Below, one piece after another: positions 7,158 through 15,777 of a stretch of DNA of 24,366 nucleotides. The position numbers were made by a program, and so were the translations under genes. The stretch comes from Bog-159 sp035541265. Its GTDB lineage: Bacteria; Acidobacteriota; Terriglobia; Bryobacterales; Bryobacteraceae. Each line of letters starts with the position of its first letter. Position 1 is the stretch's first letter. The stretch covers positions 1-24,366 of the forward strand of contig DATKNQ010000063.1 in the NCBI GenBank assembly GCA_035541265.1, in the 5' to 3' direction. Under the pieces are notes generated by a model. That model was not told the DNA's origin and did no database searches. It saw only the letters and a program-made list of their open reading frames with translations.

Positions 7158-8183
7158 GTGAGACGCGCAACTTGGCTTTTTCTGATCGGCGCCGTACTAA
7201 GAGCGCAACACCCGCAGCCGCAGGAGCCGGTACAAGGCATCGCCGGCTTGTTTGCAACCTATCGCATCGTCATGCTCGGTGAAATTCACGGATGCCGGCA
7301 ACAGTATGAAGTCCTGTCGCGCCTGGTCGCGAATCCGGCCTTCGGCGACCGTGTGAACGATATTGTGGTGGAGTTCGGAAATGCGAAATACCAGCAGCTC
7401 GTGGACCGCTACACGGCCGGCGAAAATGTCCCCTTCGAGCAAGTCCAGAAGGCTTGGCGGGACACGGTCGGGGCGCTGGGGCCGGTGTCGCCGATCTATG
7501 GCGAGTTTTACAAGGCTGTGCGAGATGCCAATCGAAAACTGCCGGCCCAGCGAAAGTTGCGGATCGTCCTGGGCGACCCGCCCATCGATTGGGAACAGGT
7601 GCGCAGCCGGGAAGACGTGGGACTCTATTTGCCCTTCCGCGACGAATTTTATGCCAGCGTGGTGAGGTATGAAGTCCTCGCCCGGCGGCACAAGGCGCTG
7701 CTGATTATGGGCGAGGGACACTTCCGGCGAAACGGCGGCCGCCCAGGCGCAATTGAGTACGAGCTCCTCATGGCGTTTGTGAAACCATACGTGATCGTCC
7801 CGGGCAGCGACACGGTGCGAGGGTATGATGACGTGGACCCGCGTTTCGCCGCGATCGCCGCGCCGGCGCTCATCGAAATGAAAGGGAACTGGATCGGCAG
7901 CCTCCCGGCCCCCGCGCGTGGCGGCGCGGCCGCCACCTGGGACCAGACCGCGGATGCATATCTGTACCTCGGGCCCAGAGACCGCCTGACACTTTTAAAG
8001 AACCGGCGGTCAGACCTTGACGGGACCGCATACGGAAGAGAGCTACAGCGCCGGCTGGCGATCCTGTTCGACAAGCCTCCGGACTTCCTCCCAAAATCCG
8101 ATCGCGAAACGGAGCAGCCTGCCTTTTCGCGCACGCCTGCGCCGCCGCCGCCATTGCCGGCGCCTCCGAAACCGCACCCGTAA
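7158..8183 (+). CDS. Secreted EreA/ChaN/TraB-like protein of unknown substrate
   Basis: The GTG start at 7158 is supported by AGGAGG (7143-7148), which begins within the stop codon of the upstream gene, so translation is probably coupled. The 341-residue product has a signal peptide (about 1-17, ending 'VLRAQ'). A domain follows with 'VMLGEIHG' (Glu42, His44), 'IVVEFGN' (Glu72), 'GDPPIDW' (139-145) and 'MGEGHF' (Glu186, His188). The paired GE-x-H and E-x-G-N motifs recall the superfamily of erythromycin esterase-like, ChaN haem-binding and TraB/Tiki proteins, where these residues bind metal or act in catalysis. The last 25 residues are Pro-rich ('PAPPPPLPAPPKPHP') and may be a wall or partner linker. 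It is the last gene of the PadR operon. Confidence 0.6.
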   Translation: MRRATWLFLIGAVLRAQHPQPQEPVQGIAGLFATYRIVMLGEIHGCRQQYEVLSRLVANPAFGDRVNDIVVEFGNAKYQQLVDRYTAGENVPFEQVQKAWRDTVGALGPVSPIYGEFYKAVRDANRKLPAQRKLRIVLGDPPIDWEQVRSREDVGLYLPFRDEFYASVVRYEVLARRHKALLIMGEGHFRRNGGRPGAIEYELLMAFVKPYVIVPGSDTVRGYDDVDPRFAAIAAPALIEMKGNWIGSLPAPARGGAAATWDQTADAYLYLGPRDRLTLLKNRRSDLDGTAYGRELQRRLAILFDKPPDFLPKSDRETEQPAFSRTPAPPPPLPAPPKPHP

Positions 8184-8566
8184 TGCCAATCGCGCACAGC
8201 GGTGTGACGCTACAACGGCGCCAGCGTGCGGTGTCCTGCCGGGAGGAACGCTGGCCAACGGCTCTGGGCGGATCGTCGGCCAACCGGGTTACCCAAGTTG
8301 ACGTGTTGTCGACTCGCGGATGTGGTCCTCGGCGCCACCTTCCCGAATCGGCCCTTACGCGGCTGGCGCGGCGCATTGCTGGCGATAAATTGTCATATCG
8401 GGCGAAAACTGCCTCTGCAGTTTGCGCCGGATGAGTTGCGAGATGAATGCTAGGCAGTGCGCTACGACTGGCAGTTCTGCAACCCGCCGACTAGCCAGAG
8501 GAACGGGCGGGCGACGAACCGGGCGGAATGCCTAAAACACTACGCCGGAAGGGTGGACCGATCCGG
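8184..8566. other. Gap between convergent genes
   Basis: This stretch of 383 bases lies between the 3' ends of the secreted protein gene and the kinase gene. Short open frames occur in it, but none has a ribosome-binding site or recognisable product. The notable content is the hairpin at 8401-8428, listed separately. Nothing else is recognised. Confidence 0.6.
8401..8428. terminator. Strong hairpin between convergent genes, possible bidirectional terminator
   Basis: GGCG pairs with CGCC, an A-G mismatch follows, and AAACTGC pairs with GCAGTTT around a CTCT loop. This gives 11 paired positions in 28 nt. The stem is near-symmetric, so it would form in transcripts from either strand, and it sits between two converging genes. 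There is no T tract on either side, so it is not a canonical intrinsic terminator. It may instead stabilise 3' ends. Confidence 0.4.
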
Positions 8567-11116
8567 CTACTTCGATACTTCCCTGAACCGCCACAACTCC
8601 GAACGCAGAGTGTCGTGCACCGCGATGATGTCCCCATCAGGCGTCCACCCTGGTACAAGATTGTCTCCGCGCCTATCAGTCGGAATCACTTTGATCGTCC
8701 GGCCGTCCAGGATTGCCGGTTTGTAGTCGAAGTCTTGCGGCGTGACGACGCAAAGCAAAATGCGGCCATTCCGGTCGATAGCCGATGCGGATAGGCTCAC
8801 GGTAGCCAGCCGCATTCCGGCCGGAAGTACAATCGGCTCGGCGGCCCCAGACGGGAGTTGCATGCGCGATATTCCCCGGCTGTTGTGAATCACCAGCATC
8901 CGCCCCGCCGGGTCGACCGCAAGGTCGTCACCCTCCGCAACCCGCACCGGCGTTCCTCCCGTGTCCGGCATCGAATATATCGTGTGTTGAGCGGCGTAAT
9001 AAATGGTTTTGAGACCAGGTGAAAAGGCAACCGCCGTGGCATTGCCGCCCGGAACCGGAACCTCCCGCCGGAGCACACCGTTGCGAACCGAGGCGAAGGC
9101 GACTAACCGCTTTCCTGGGTGGCCCAGCAGAAGCATCACTTCATCCGCGCCCGCTGCCGACGCATACGCGGCCTCGCCGGCGTCCGCCTGCAAAAAAGGG
9201 CGAAAATCGGTGCCTATCTTTCCGGAGAGGAGTTGCAACTTGCCACCGAAGGGGCCCACGATCAACACGCGGCCGTCGGTCAAGGGGAGCACCATGCTCT
9301 TGTGTGGTGGGGGACCGGGCGATTCCGTAATAAATCTGCCCGACACGGCGAACCGGGAGATGGAAGGAGTCATGTCGGCCGAGTCTGCATAGATCGAACC
9401 ATCCGGTGCGGCATCCATATAAAAAGGCGGCCTGCCGTTCGAGAAGGAGAGCACTGGCACGTGTCCCGCTTTCCCGCTTCTCTGCACCCGGATCAGTTCG
9501 AAGCTGTTTTGTTCCCTGCCCAGCATCAGGAAGCCGCGACCGTCGGGAGTCGGCGCGAGTGGAATTCCAAGCTGAAAATCGATAGGGTCGACCGGCGCTT
9601 GCGGGTCGAGCCTCCGGGACCTGCGCGTCGCGAGATTCAGAATATACGTCTGTGCGCCGCCGTCGAGGCCGGCCTCCTCGGTGGCGCCGATAAAAACGAC
9701 CTCTTTGCCGTCCGCGAACGCGCGGAATGGGGGGCCGCTATCGAAGAGATCCAAATAAGCCGGGAGCGGCTCGGTTCGGCCCGACTCCGGCCAGAATCGA
9801 AATACCTGGTCATGTCCGCGCGCCGTCCGCTTGAGCACAACCAGGCTTCCGTCGGGCAGGGCCTGCGGCGCCCAGCCGTCGTCGAGCAGGAGCGTCGGTT
9901 CGCCGCCGAGCGGCGGAATCGAGTAAACTCCGGAGGCCCGCTCCCAGAAGCGGTCGAAGAATAGGCGCGATCCGTCGCGCGCCCACGAAACATTGACGAC
10001 GGAGCCATTGCCAGTATCGTGCGTCAGAATATTCCAACTCCCTCCGTCGGTTTTCATAATAGCGACCTGTGTCTGCCGGCCGAGGAGAGCGAGCAGTGCC
10101 AGCATCTGGCCGTCCGGCGACACGCGCGGCGAGAAGGCGACCACCGGGCCGCCGAGACGCGTACCGGACCACATCGGCGTTTCCGTGCGACGCACCGACT
10201 GCCACCACGATCCGGCCAGCCCACCCGCGGCGACGGAAATCACGATTGCCGCGGCCCATAGCCATCGCGGCGCCGTGCGCCGGACACTGCCGCCCGCTGC
10301 CGGCAGAGCGGGCGTTTGTGACAGACGATCCCGCGTCTGCCGTAACTCCTGGTAAAGGTCGCGTGTCGAGTCGTACCGCTGGTCGGGATCTTTCGCCAGG
10401 CAGCGCTCGATGGTCCAGCGCATCGGCGCGGGGATCTCGGGAGGCATCGGCTCGGCTTCCTCACGGATGATGGCGGTCATGGTTTCGGCCGCACTGGCAC
10501 GCTGAAACGCGCGCCTTCGGGCGGCAAGTTCGTACAGGACCAGCCCGACAGAGAACTGATCGCTTCGGTGGTCGAGTTCCCGCCCGCTTGCCTGTTCGGG
10601 ACTCATGTAAGCCACGGTCCCGACCACGGTGCCGGGGTCCGTGACGGTTAACATGCGCGTGGTGTCGCCGGCCACCGTGGCAGGTCGCTTCGCCAAACCG
10701 AAATCGAGAATTTTTACCCGCCGATCCCTGGTGACCAGGATGTTGCCCGGCTTCAGATCGCGATGAACGATTCCGGCGCGATGCGCGGCGGAAAGGCCAT
10801 CAGCGATCTGCATCGCGATGTCGAGGAGTTTGCCTAGGTCCTCCGGCGCCCGTACCGGTTCGCCTTCGACGAACTCCATGACCAGGTAGTTCTCGCCGAC
10901 GTCATAGATCTGCGCGATATTCGGATGATTCAGGGCGGCGATGGCGTGTGACTCGCGCTCGAAGCGCTCGCTGAACTGAGCGTGCGAGAACTTGAGCGCC
11001 ACAATGCGATCAAGACGCGTGTCGCGGGCCTTCCAGACTTCTCCCATGCCGCCCTCACCGGCGGCGGAGAGTAGTTCATAAGGTCCCACGCGATCACCGG
11101 CCGAGAGTCCCGCCAT
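8567..11116 (-). CDS. Membrane Ser/Thr protein kinase with C-terminal TolB-like beta-propeller
   Basis: With the ATG at 11116 the protein has 849 residues. The kinase domain (about 13-265) has all core motifs: the Gly-rich loop 'GEGGMGEVWKA' (20-30), Lys42, Glu55, 'HRDLKPGN' with Asp120, 'DFGLAK' with Asp138, and 'GTVAYMSPEQA'. One membrane helix (about 285-305) follows, then about 540 residues of beta-strand repeats with 'FSPRVSPDGQML'-type blades, probably an extracytoplasmic propeller that senses a ligand. This kinase-TM-propeller design is very common in Acidobacteria. Upstream in-frame codons to 11482 were excluded because the conserved 'GDRVGPYELL' start follows this ATG and a -10 box lies just upstream. 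Targets are unknown. Confidence 0.93.
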   Translation of the reverse strand: MAGLSAGDRVGPYELLSAAGEGGMGEVWKARDTRLDRIVALKFSHAQFSERFERESHAIAALNHPNIAQIYDVGENYLVMEFVEGEPVRAPEDLGKLLDIAMQIADGLSAAHRAGIVHRDLKPGNILVTRDRRVKILDFGLAKRPATVAGDTTRMLTVTDPGTVVGTVAYMSPEQASGRELDHRSDQFSVGLVLYELAARRRAFQRASAAETMTAIIREEAEPMPPEIPAPMRWTIERCLAKDPDQRYDSTRDLYQELRQTRDRLSQTPALPAAGGSVRRTAPRWLWAAAIVISVAAGGLAGSWWQSVRRTETPMWSGTRLGGPVVAFSPRVSPDGQMLALLALLGRQTQVAIMKTDGGSWNILTHDTGNGSVVNVSWARDGSRLFFDRFWERASGVYSIPPLGGEPTLLLDDGWAPQALPDGSLVVLKRTARGHDQVFRFWPESGRTEPLPAYLDLFDSGPPFRAFADGKEVVFIGATEEAGLDGGAQTYILNLATRRSRRLDPQAPVDPIDFQLGIPLAPTPDGRGFLMLGREQNSFELIRVQRSGKAGHVPVLSFSNGRPPFYMDAAPDGSIYADSADMTPSISRFAVSGRFITESPGPPPHKSMVLPLTDGRVLIVGPFGGKLQLLSGKIGTDFRPFLQADAGEAAYASAAGADEVMLLLGHPGKRLVAFASVRNGVLRREVPVPGGNATAVAFSPGLKTIYYAAQHTIYSMPDTGGTPVRVAEGDDLAVDPAGRMLVIHNSRGISRMQLPSGAAEPIVLPAGMRLATVSLSASAIDRNGRILLCVVTPQDFDYKPAILDGRTIKVIPTDRRGDNLVPGWTPDGDIIAVHDTLRSELWRFREVSK

Positions 11117-11505
11117 CGAGTGTATTATCTTACCAATTTGACTTGTGATACGAGTGCGGTGTCGATGGCGCCCACGCTCTCGTCTCCACCAGCCGTGCGC
11201 TTTGTAGGCTTTCCAATGTCGCGATGGGGCGAGCCGGCCTCCGGTCTGGCGGTGTGCTTGCGTGGCACCACGTGGGCGGTTTGTCGCCATGTCGGACTTT
11301 GGAAGGCAGCAGCCCTGATGACCGACAGATCGTCGCTGAGTCGCGCAGCATTTACTGAGAGTGTGCCGCACTCCTTCCGGTTGAAACTGGCTGATGTTAA
11401 CGCCCGTGGGCCATGGAGTCACGTACTTCCTCCCCCTTGCGCCGGAGCGTACATTTTTGGACAATAGAGTCTGAATATTCACTCCCCGGAAAGTGAGACA
11501 GACGC
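11117..11505. other. Divergent intergenic region between kinase and WS/DGAT genes
   Basis: These 389 bases contain the promoters of two divergent genes. Next to the kinase lies a GATAAT box (see the separate entry). Towards the acyltransferase, TTGCGC (11437-11442) and GACAAT (11460-11465) are 17 nt apart, a weak candidate promoter. A perfect palindrome TGAATATTCA (11472-11481) lies just after it. The middle part shows nothing I recognise. An open frame at 11120-11467 has no ribosome-binding site and is not believed to be a gene. Confidence 0.5.
11124..11129 (-). promoter_or_regulatory. -10 box 7 nt before the kinase start codon
   Basis: On the minus strand GATAAT (5 of 6 matches to TATAAT, preceded by TAA) lies 7 nt before the ATG at 11116. 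This puts the predicted transcription start at or one base before the ATG, and no Shine-Dalgarno is visible, so a leaderless mRNA is likely. A -35 box is poor: GTATCA at 16 nt is the best seen. Confidence 0.4.
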
Positions 11506-13143
11506 ATGGCGCTTCCCCAACTTCCCTCCCGCTTCGGCGCTCTGGACGCCGCGTTCCTGAATTTTGAAACCAAGGAGATGCCGCTGCACATCGGCGGTGT
11601 CTGCGTGTTCGACGGCATCATCCCTTTTGACCGGTTCGTCGCCACCATTGAATCCAAGTTGGATCAGATCCCGCGCTATCGCGAGATAGTGGTGCGGCCA
11701 TTCTTGAACATTGGCTATCCCACGTGGCAATTCGATCCGGACTTCGAGATCCGCCGCCACATCTTCCATGTGAAGCTGGATCCGCCGGGCACGATGGAAC
11801 AGTTGCGCGAGCTGACGAGCCGCGTTTTTACGCCGCTGCTCGACCGCCAGAAGCCGCTGTGGGAGACCTACGTGGTGGAGGGTCTCCAGGGCCGGCGTTC
11901 CGCGCTGATCTGCAAAGTGCACCATTGCATCGTGGACGGCGTCTCGGGGATCGGGCTGCTGAACGTGATCATGGATGCCTCTCCCGATGAGCGCCCGCTG
12001 CCGCGGCGCAAGCCCTACCGCCCGCCCAAGCCTCCCGACGGCGTTTCGCTTTTCCTGGATGGCCTCACTGACAGCCTGGCGCAGATCCCCCAACGGCTGG
12101 CGGAGACGCGCGACGGCTTGCTGGGTTACGGCGCGCTGCTGCTCAATGACGGCTTTGCGGCGCTGGGCCTCGAGCGCGTGGTGGATCGCATGCCGGAACT
12201 CCTGTCGCCGGTCGAGCATCTCCCCTTCAATCGCCCGTGTTCAGGCGAGCGGCAGGTGTATTGGACCGAGTTCCCGCTCGACGATGCGCGGGCCATTGGC
12301 AAGGCTTGCGGCTGCACGTTGAACGACGTGATCCTGGCGGTGGTAGCGGGCGCGGTGGCCAAGTATACAACCCTTCACGGCCAGACCGTGAAGAACCGTT
12401 TCTTCCGGCCCATGGTGCCGGTGAATCTGCGGCCGCCTTCGGAAGCGATCGGCGCTTTCGGCAACCTGATTTCGCTGCTGCCGGTCTCCTTGCCGCTGGG
12501 CATACACGATCCGGTGGCGCGCGTGCAGAACATTCACGAATTGACCCTGGCGATGAAAGGCGCCCGCATGCCGGAGTTGTTGCGCTTAAGCCTGGCATGG
12601 TTAGGTATGCTGCCGCCGCCGGTGCAGACCTTCCTGGCCAACAACCTGGGATGGCTCAATACCCCGATTCCGCTGTTCCATATGGTGTGCACCAATGTGC
12701 CGGGTCCGCAGATCCCGCTGTATACCTGCGGCCGCCGCATGGTGGCCTGCTATCCGCATGTGCCCACCGGCATGGACGTTGGCATCAGCGTGGCAATCGA
12801 GAGCTACGACGGGAGGCTCTACTTCGCACTCACCACGGACGCGCTGGCCGCGCCGGATGGCGGCGCGATGATCGGTCTTCTGGAAGCTTCTTTCCGCGAG
12901 CTACGCGAAGCTGCCGGAGTGCCCGGGAGCCAGCCGCGCGTGACGCGCCCGCGCGCCGCCCGCAAGGCGCGCCCCAGGCCAAAGGCGAAAACACCGAAAC
13001 CGCAGGCGGAGCCGGCGCCTCCGGAAGCTCCCGCGCCCCCGGAGCCAGCTCTGACGGCCATCCTGGCAAAGGGGACCGCCGAGGAAGAAGCCCTGGAAGA
13101 CGCCACGCTAGTTCTGGAGGAAGAGCTCGAGCCGGTGCTGTAG
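11506..13143 (+). CDS. Wax ester synthase / diacylglycerol acyltransferase (WS/DGAT)
   Basis: This 545-residue enzyme should join acyl-CoA to a fatty alcohol or to diacylglycerol, making neutral storage lipid at the inner membrane. The catalytic HHxxxDG motif is present as 'HHCIVDG' (His139, His140, Asp144), inside the usual N-terminal domain with 'PLHIGGVCVFDG' and 'KPLWETYVVEGL'. The C-terminal domain has 'CTLNDVILAVVAGAV', 'FRPMVPVNLRP' and 'TNVPGPQIPLY', all typical of the family. The catalytic part ends near residue 468. A family-atypical tail of about 75 residues follows, first Arg/Lys/Pro-rich, then Pro/Ala, then strongly acidic. The ribosome-binding site (GGAAAG, 11488-11493) is weak. 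Wax ester and triacylglycerol specificity cannot be told apart by eye. Confidence 0.92.
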   Translation: MALPQLPSRFGALDAAFLNFETKEMPLHIGGVCVFDGIIPFDRFVATIESKLDQIPRYREIVVRPFLNIGYPTWQFDPDFEIRRHIFHVKLDPPGTMEQLRELTSRVFTPLLDRQKPLWETYVVEGLQGRRSALICKVHHCIVDGVSGIGLLNVIMDASPDERPLPRRKPYRPPKPPDGVSLFLDGLTDSLAQIPQRLAETRDGLLGYGALLLNDGFAALGLERVVDRMPELLSPVEHLPFNRPCSGERQVYWTEFPLDDARAIGKACGCTLNDVILAVVAGAVAKYTTLHGQTVKNRFFRPMVPVNLRPPSEAIGAFGNLISLLPVSLPLGIHDPVARVQNIHELTLAMKGARMPELLRLSLAWLGMLPPPVQTFLANNLGWLNTPIPLFHMVCTNVPGPQIPLYTCGRRMVACYPHVPTGMDVGISVAIESYDGRLYFALTTDALAAPDGGAMIGLLEASFRELREAAGVPGSQPRVTRPRAARKARPRPKAKTPKPQAEPAPPEAPAPPEPALTAILAKGTAEEEALEDATLVLEEELEPVL

Positions 13144-13224
13144 CCCTCGATTTGCGGTCCAAGACCGGGCCGCGAGCCGTCAAGGGCGAATACGAGTGCG
13201 CTATGTTAGAAAGAGCAATTGTAG

Positions 13225-15771
13225 ATGCCATTCCGTATTCAACCTGTACACGAATTCTTGGTTCGTCCCGCTCTGCCGGAACAACTGTCCCGCATGCCGG
13301 AACTCGCTTACAACATCCTGTGGGCTTGGGAGCCGGTGATCCGTGCCTTATTCCGGCGGCTCGACGCCAATTTGTGGCGGGAGTGCAATTACAACCCCGT
13401 GCTGATGCTGGGGCGCGTTTCGCGGCAGACGCTGCAGCGGGCGGCCGCCGACCCCCGCTACATCGCGCTCTACAACATGGCTTGCCAGCGCTACGACGTG
13501 CACGTGCAGGGGGGCAAGCCGCGCACCGACGGCCAACTGATCGCATACTTCTCGGCTGAGTACGGGCTCTCCGAGTGTCTGCCGATCTATTCGGGAGGCT
13601 TGGGCGTACTCTCGGGCGACCATCTGAAGTCATCCAGCGACTGCGATCTGCCGCTGGTGGGCGTGGGACTGCTCTATCAGCAAGGCTATTTCCGGCAAGT
13701 GCTCAATCCCGATGGCTGGCAGCAGGAGCGCTACCCTACCAACGACTTCTACACGCTGCCGGCGGTTCGCGCGCGCGATGCGCAGGGCGAGAATCTGCAG
13801 GTCTTCGTGCGGCTGCCCACCGGCAAGGTGATGATTCAGGTGTGGAAGATGGCGGTTGGCCGCGTGACGCTCTATCTGCTGGATACGAACATCCCGGAGA
13901 ACGAGCTGCCGCAGGATCGCGGCATCACGGACTCACTTTACGGCGGCGACACCGACACACGCATCCGGCAGGAATTCGTGTTGGGAGTGGGAGGATTGCG
14001 GGCCCTGAAGGCTCTCGGCCACGAGCCCACTGTCTTCCACATGAACGAGGGCCACTCGGCGTTTCTGGCGCTCGAGCGCATCCGCGTGCTGAAGCGCGAG
14101 CACGGCTTGAATTTCGAGGAAGCCCTGGAAGCCACCCGCGCCAGCAACATCTTCACCACGCACACGCCCGTGCCCGCCGGCATCGACTTGTTCGATCCGG
14201 GCCTGATGTATCACTACTTCAACGTCTACTGCACCGACATCGGCATCGATTTCGAGCAGTTGATGGCCTTGGGCCGCGCGAATCCGGCCAATCGCGAAGA
14301 GCGCTTCTCGATGGCCATTTTGGCCCTCAAGGCTTCCGCGCATCGCAACGCGGTGAGCAAGCTCCATCGCGAGGTTTCGCAGGAGATGTGGCACGGCTTG
14401 TGGCCGCAACTGCCGGTGTGGGAAGTGCCCATCAGCTCGGTGACCAATGGTGTGCACCTGACGAGCTGGCTCAACGGCGACCTGGCGGCGCTCTACGATC
14501 AGTATCTGCAACCGGACTGGCGCGAGCGCTTCGGCGACCCCGGCATTTGGGAGCAGGTGAGAGAGATTCCCGATGAAGAACTGCTGGAGGTGCATCGCCG
14601 CCGCAAACGCCGGCTGGTGAATTTCGTGCGCGAGCGGCAGCGCTCCTCGGCGCTGCGCCGGCAGGCTTCGGCCGTCGAGATGCGGCACACCGAAGAGGTG
14701 CTCGATCCGAACGCGCTGACTATCGGGTTCTCCCGGCGCTTCGCCACTTACAAGCGCGCCACGCTGCTGTTTCGCGACGTGGACCGCATCAAGCGCATCC
14801 TGTGTAACAAAGACATGCCGGTTCAGATCGTGATCGCCGGCAAGGCGCATCCGCGGGACAACGAAGGCAAGACCTTCATCCGCGACATCGTGCAGCTTTC
14901 GCGCGACCGGGACCTGTGGAAGCACGTGGTCTTCACCGAGGACTACGACATGAAGGTCGCGCGCGAGCTGGTGCAGGGCGTGGACCTGTGGCTGAATACG
15001 CCCAAGCGCGGCCAGGAAGCCTGCGGTACCAGCGGCATGAAGGCCGGAATGAACGGCGTGCTCAACCTGAGTATTCTGGATGGCTGGTTCGACGAGGGCT
15101 ACGAGGTTTCGGGCGGATGGGCCATCGGCGACCGCGAGCCGTATACCGACGAGCAGGAGCGCCTGCACGCCAGCGAGATCTACTACCTGCTCGAAAACGA
15201 GATCGTACCGCTGTTCTACGAACGGCGCGACGCGATTCCGCGCGATTGGCTGAAGCGCGTGAAGCAATCGCTGATGGGCCTGTCGCCGCAGTTCGATTCG
15301 CGGCGCATGGTCTCGGAATACGCGCGCGAGTTTTACGATCCGGCGCATGCCGAAGCTCTCCGGTTGCGGCAAAACGACTACGAGGCGGCGCGCGCCGCGG
15401 CGGCCTGGAACCGGCGGGTGGCGGAGGTTTGGGATCGCGTCCACTTCGTCGAAACCGGCCAGGCCCCGGTGGGAACCATCATGAGCGAGCAACCCGTGCC
15501 GGTGCGCGCGGCGATCGATCTGGCTGGGCTGCAACCCTCCGAGGTGCGCGTCGAAGTCGTGATCGGGCGCGTGGGCACCGATGGCGGCTTGGAAGATACC
15601 GAGGTGATGGTGCTGCCGCCGGTCGGCCAGGACGGCACCGTGGCGACGTTCGAGAGAGAGATCATACCCGAGCGTACCGGACGGCTAGGTTATTCGCTGC
15701 GCGTCAGCCCGAACCATTATGACGATCCCTTGACGCGGCCGTGCACCAGCCTGCTGAAGTGGAGCGAGTAA
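13225..15771 (+). CDS. glgP: Alpha-glucan phosphorylase (GT35), DUF3417-containing type
   Basis: This 848-residue cytoplasmic enzyme phosphorolyses glycogen or maltodextrin to glucose-1-phosphate using pyridoxal phosphate. It begins with the DUF3417-like segment found in the longer bacterial alpha-glucan phosphorylases ('ELAYNILWAWEP'). The catalytic part has 'AYFSAEYGLSECLPIYSGGL', 'HMNEGHSAFLALERI', 'TTHTPVPAGID' and 'SRRFATYKRATLLF'. The PLP site is 'GTSGMKAGMNG' with Lys606. A C-terminal beta-rich segment from about 745 is also typical of this branch. The gene starts 81 nt after the acyltransferase on the same strand, with AAAGAG about 10 nt before the ATG, so co-transcription is possible. 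Its stop is only 6 nt from that of the convergent glucosidase gene. Confidence 0.94.
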   Translation: MPFRIQPVHEFLVRPALPEQLSRMPELAYNILWAWEPVIRALFRRLDANLWRECNYNPVLMLGRVSRQTLQRAAADPRYIALYNMACQRYDVHVQGGKPRTDGQLIAYFSAEYGLSECLPIYSGGLGVLSGDHLKSSSDCDLPLVGVGLLYQQGYFRQVLNPDGWQQERYPTNDFYTLPAVRARDAQGENLQVFVRLPTGKVMIQVWKMAVGRVTLYLLDTNIPENELPQDRGITDSLYGGDTDTRIRQEFVLGVGGLRALKALGHEPTVFHMNEGHSAFLALERIRVLKREHGLNFEEALEATRASNIFTTHTPVPAGIDLFDPGLMYHYFNVYCTDIGIDFEQLMALGRANPANREERFSMAILALKASAHRNAVSKLHREVSQEMWHGLWPQLPVWEVPISSVTNGVHLTSWLNGDLAALYDQYLQPDWRERFGDPGIWEQVREIPDEELLEVHRRRKRRLVNFVRERQRSSALRRQASAVEMRHTEEVLDPNALTIGFSRRFATYKRATLLFRDVDRIKRILCNKDMPVQIVIAGKAHPRDNEGKTFIRDIVQLSRDRDLWKHVVFTEDYDMKVARELVQGVDLWLNTPKRGQEACGTSGMKAGMNGVLNLSILDGWFDEGYEVSGGWAIGDREPYTDEQERLHASEIYYLLENEIVPLFYERRDAIPRDWLKRVKQSLMGLSPQFDSRRMVSEYAREFYDPAHAEALRLRQNDYEAARAAAAWNRRVAEVWDRVHFVETGQAPVGTIMSEQPVPVRAAIDLAGLQPSEVRVEVVIGRVGTDGGLEDTEVMVLPPVGQDGTVATFEREIIPERTGRLGYSLRVSPNHYDDPLTRPCTSLLKWSE

Positions 15772-15777
15772 GTACCG

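Noticed and set aside
11120..11467. 115-codon plus-strand open frame in the divergent promoter region
   Set aside because: Its start lies within the kinase promoter, there is no ribosome-binding site, and it shows no domain.
11117..11482. N-terminal extension of the kinase frame to 11482
   Set aside because: The added residues have no kinase similarity, and the conserved kinase start follows the ATG at 11116, which has a -10 box just upstream.
13933..15534. Long minus-strand open frame (533 codons) opposite the phosphorylase gene
   Set aside because: The plus strand here encodes a clear GT35 phosphorylase with the PLP lysine motif. The minus frame is rich in Arg, His, Ala and Gln and has no recognisable domain, as expected for a shadow in GC-rich DNA.
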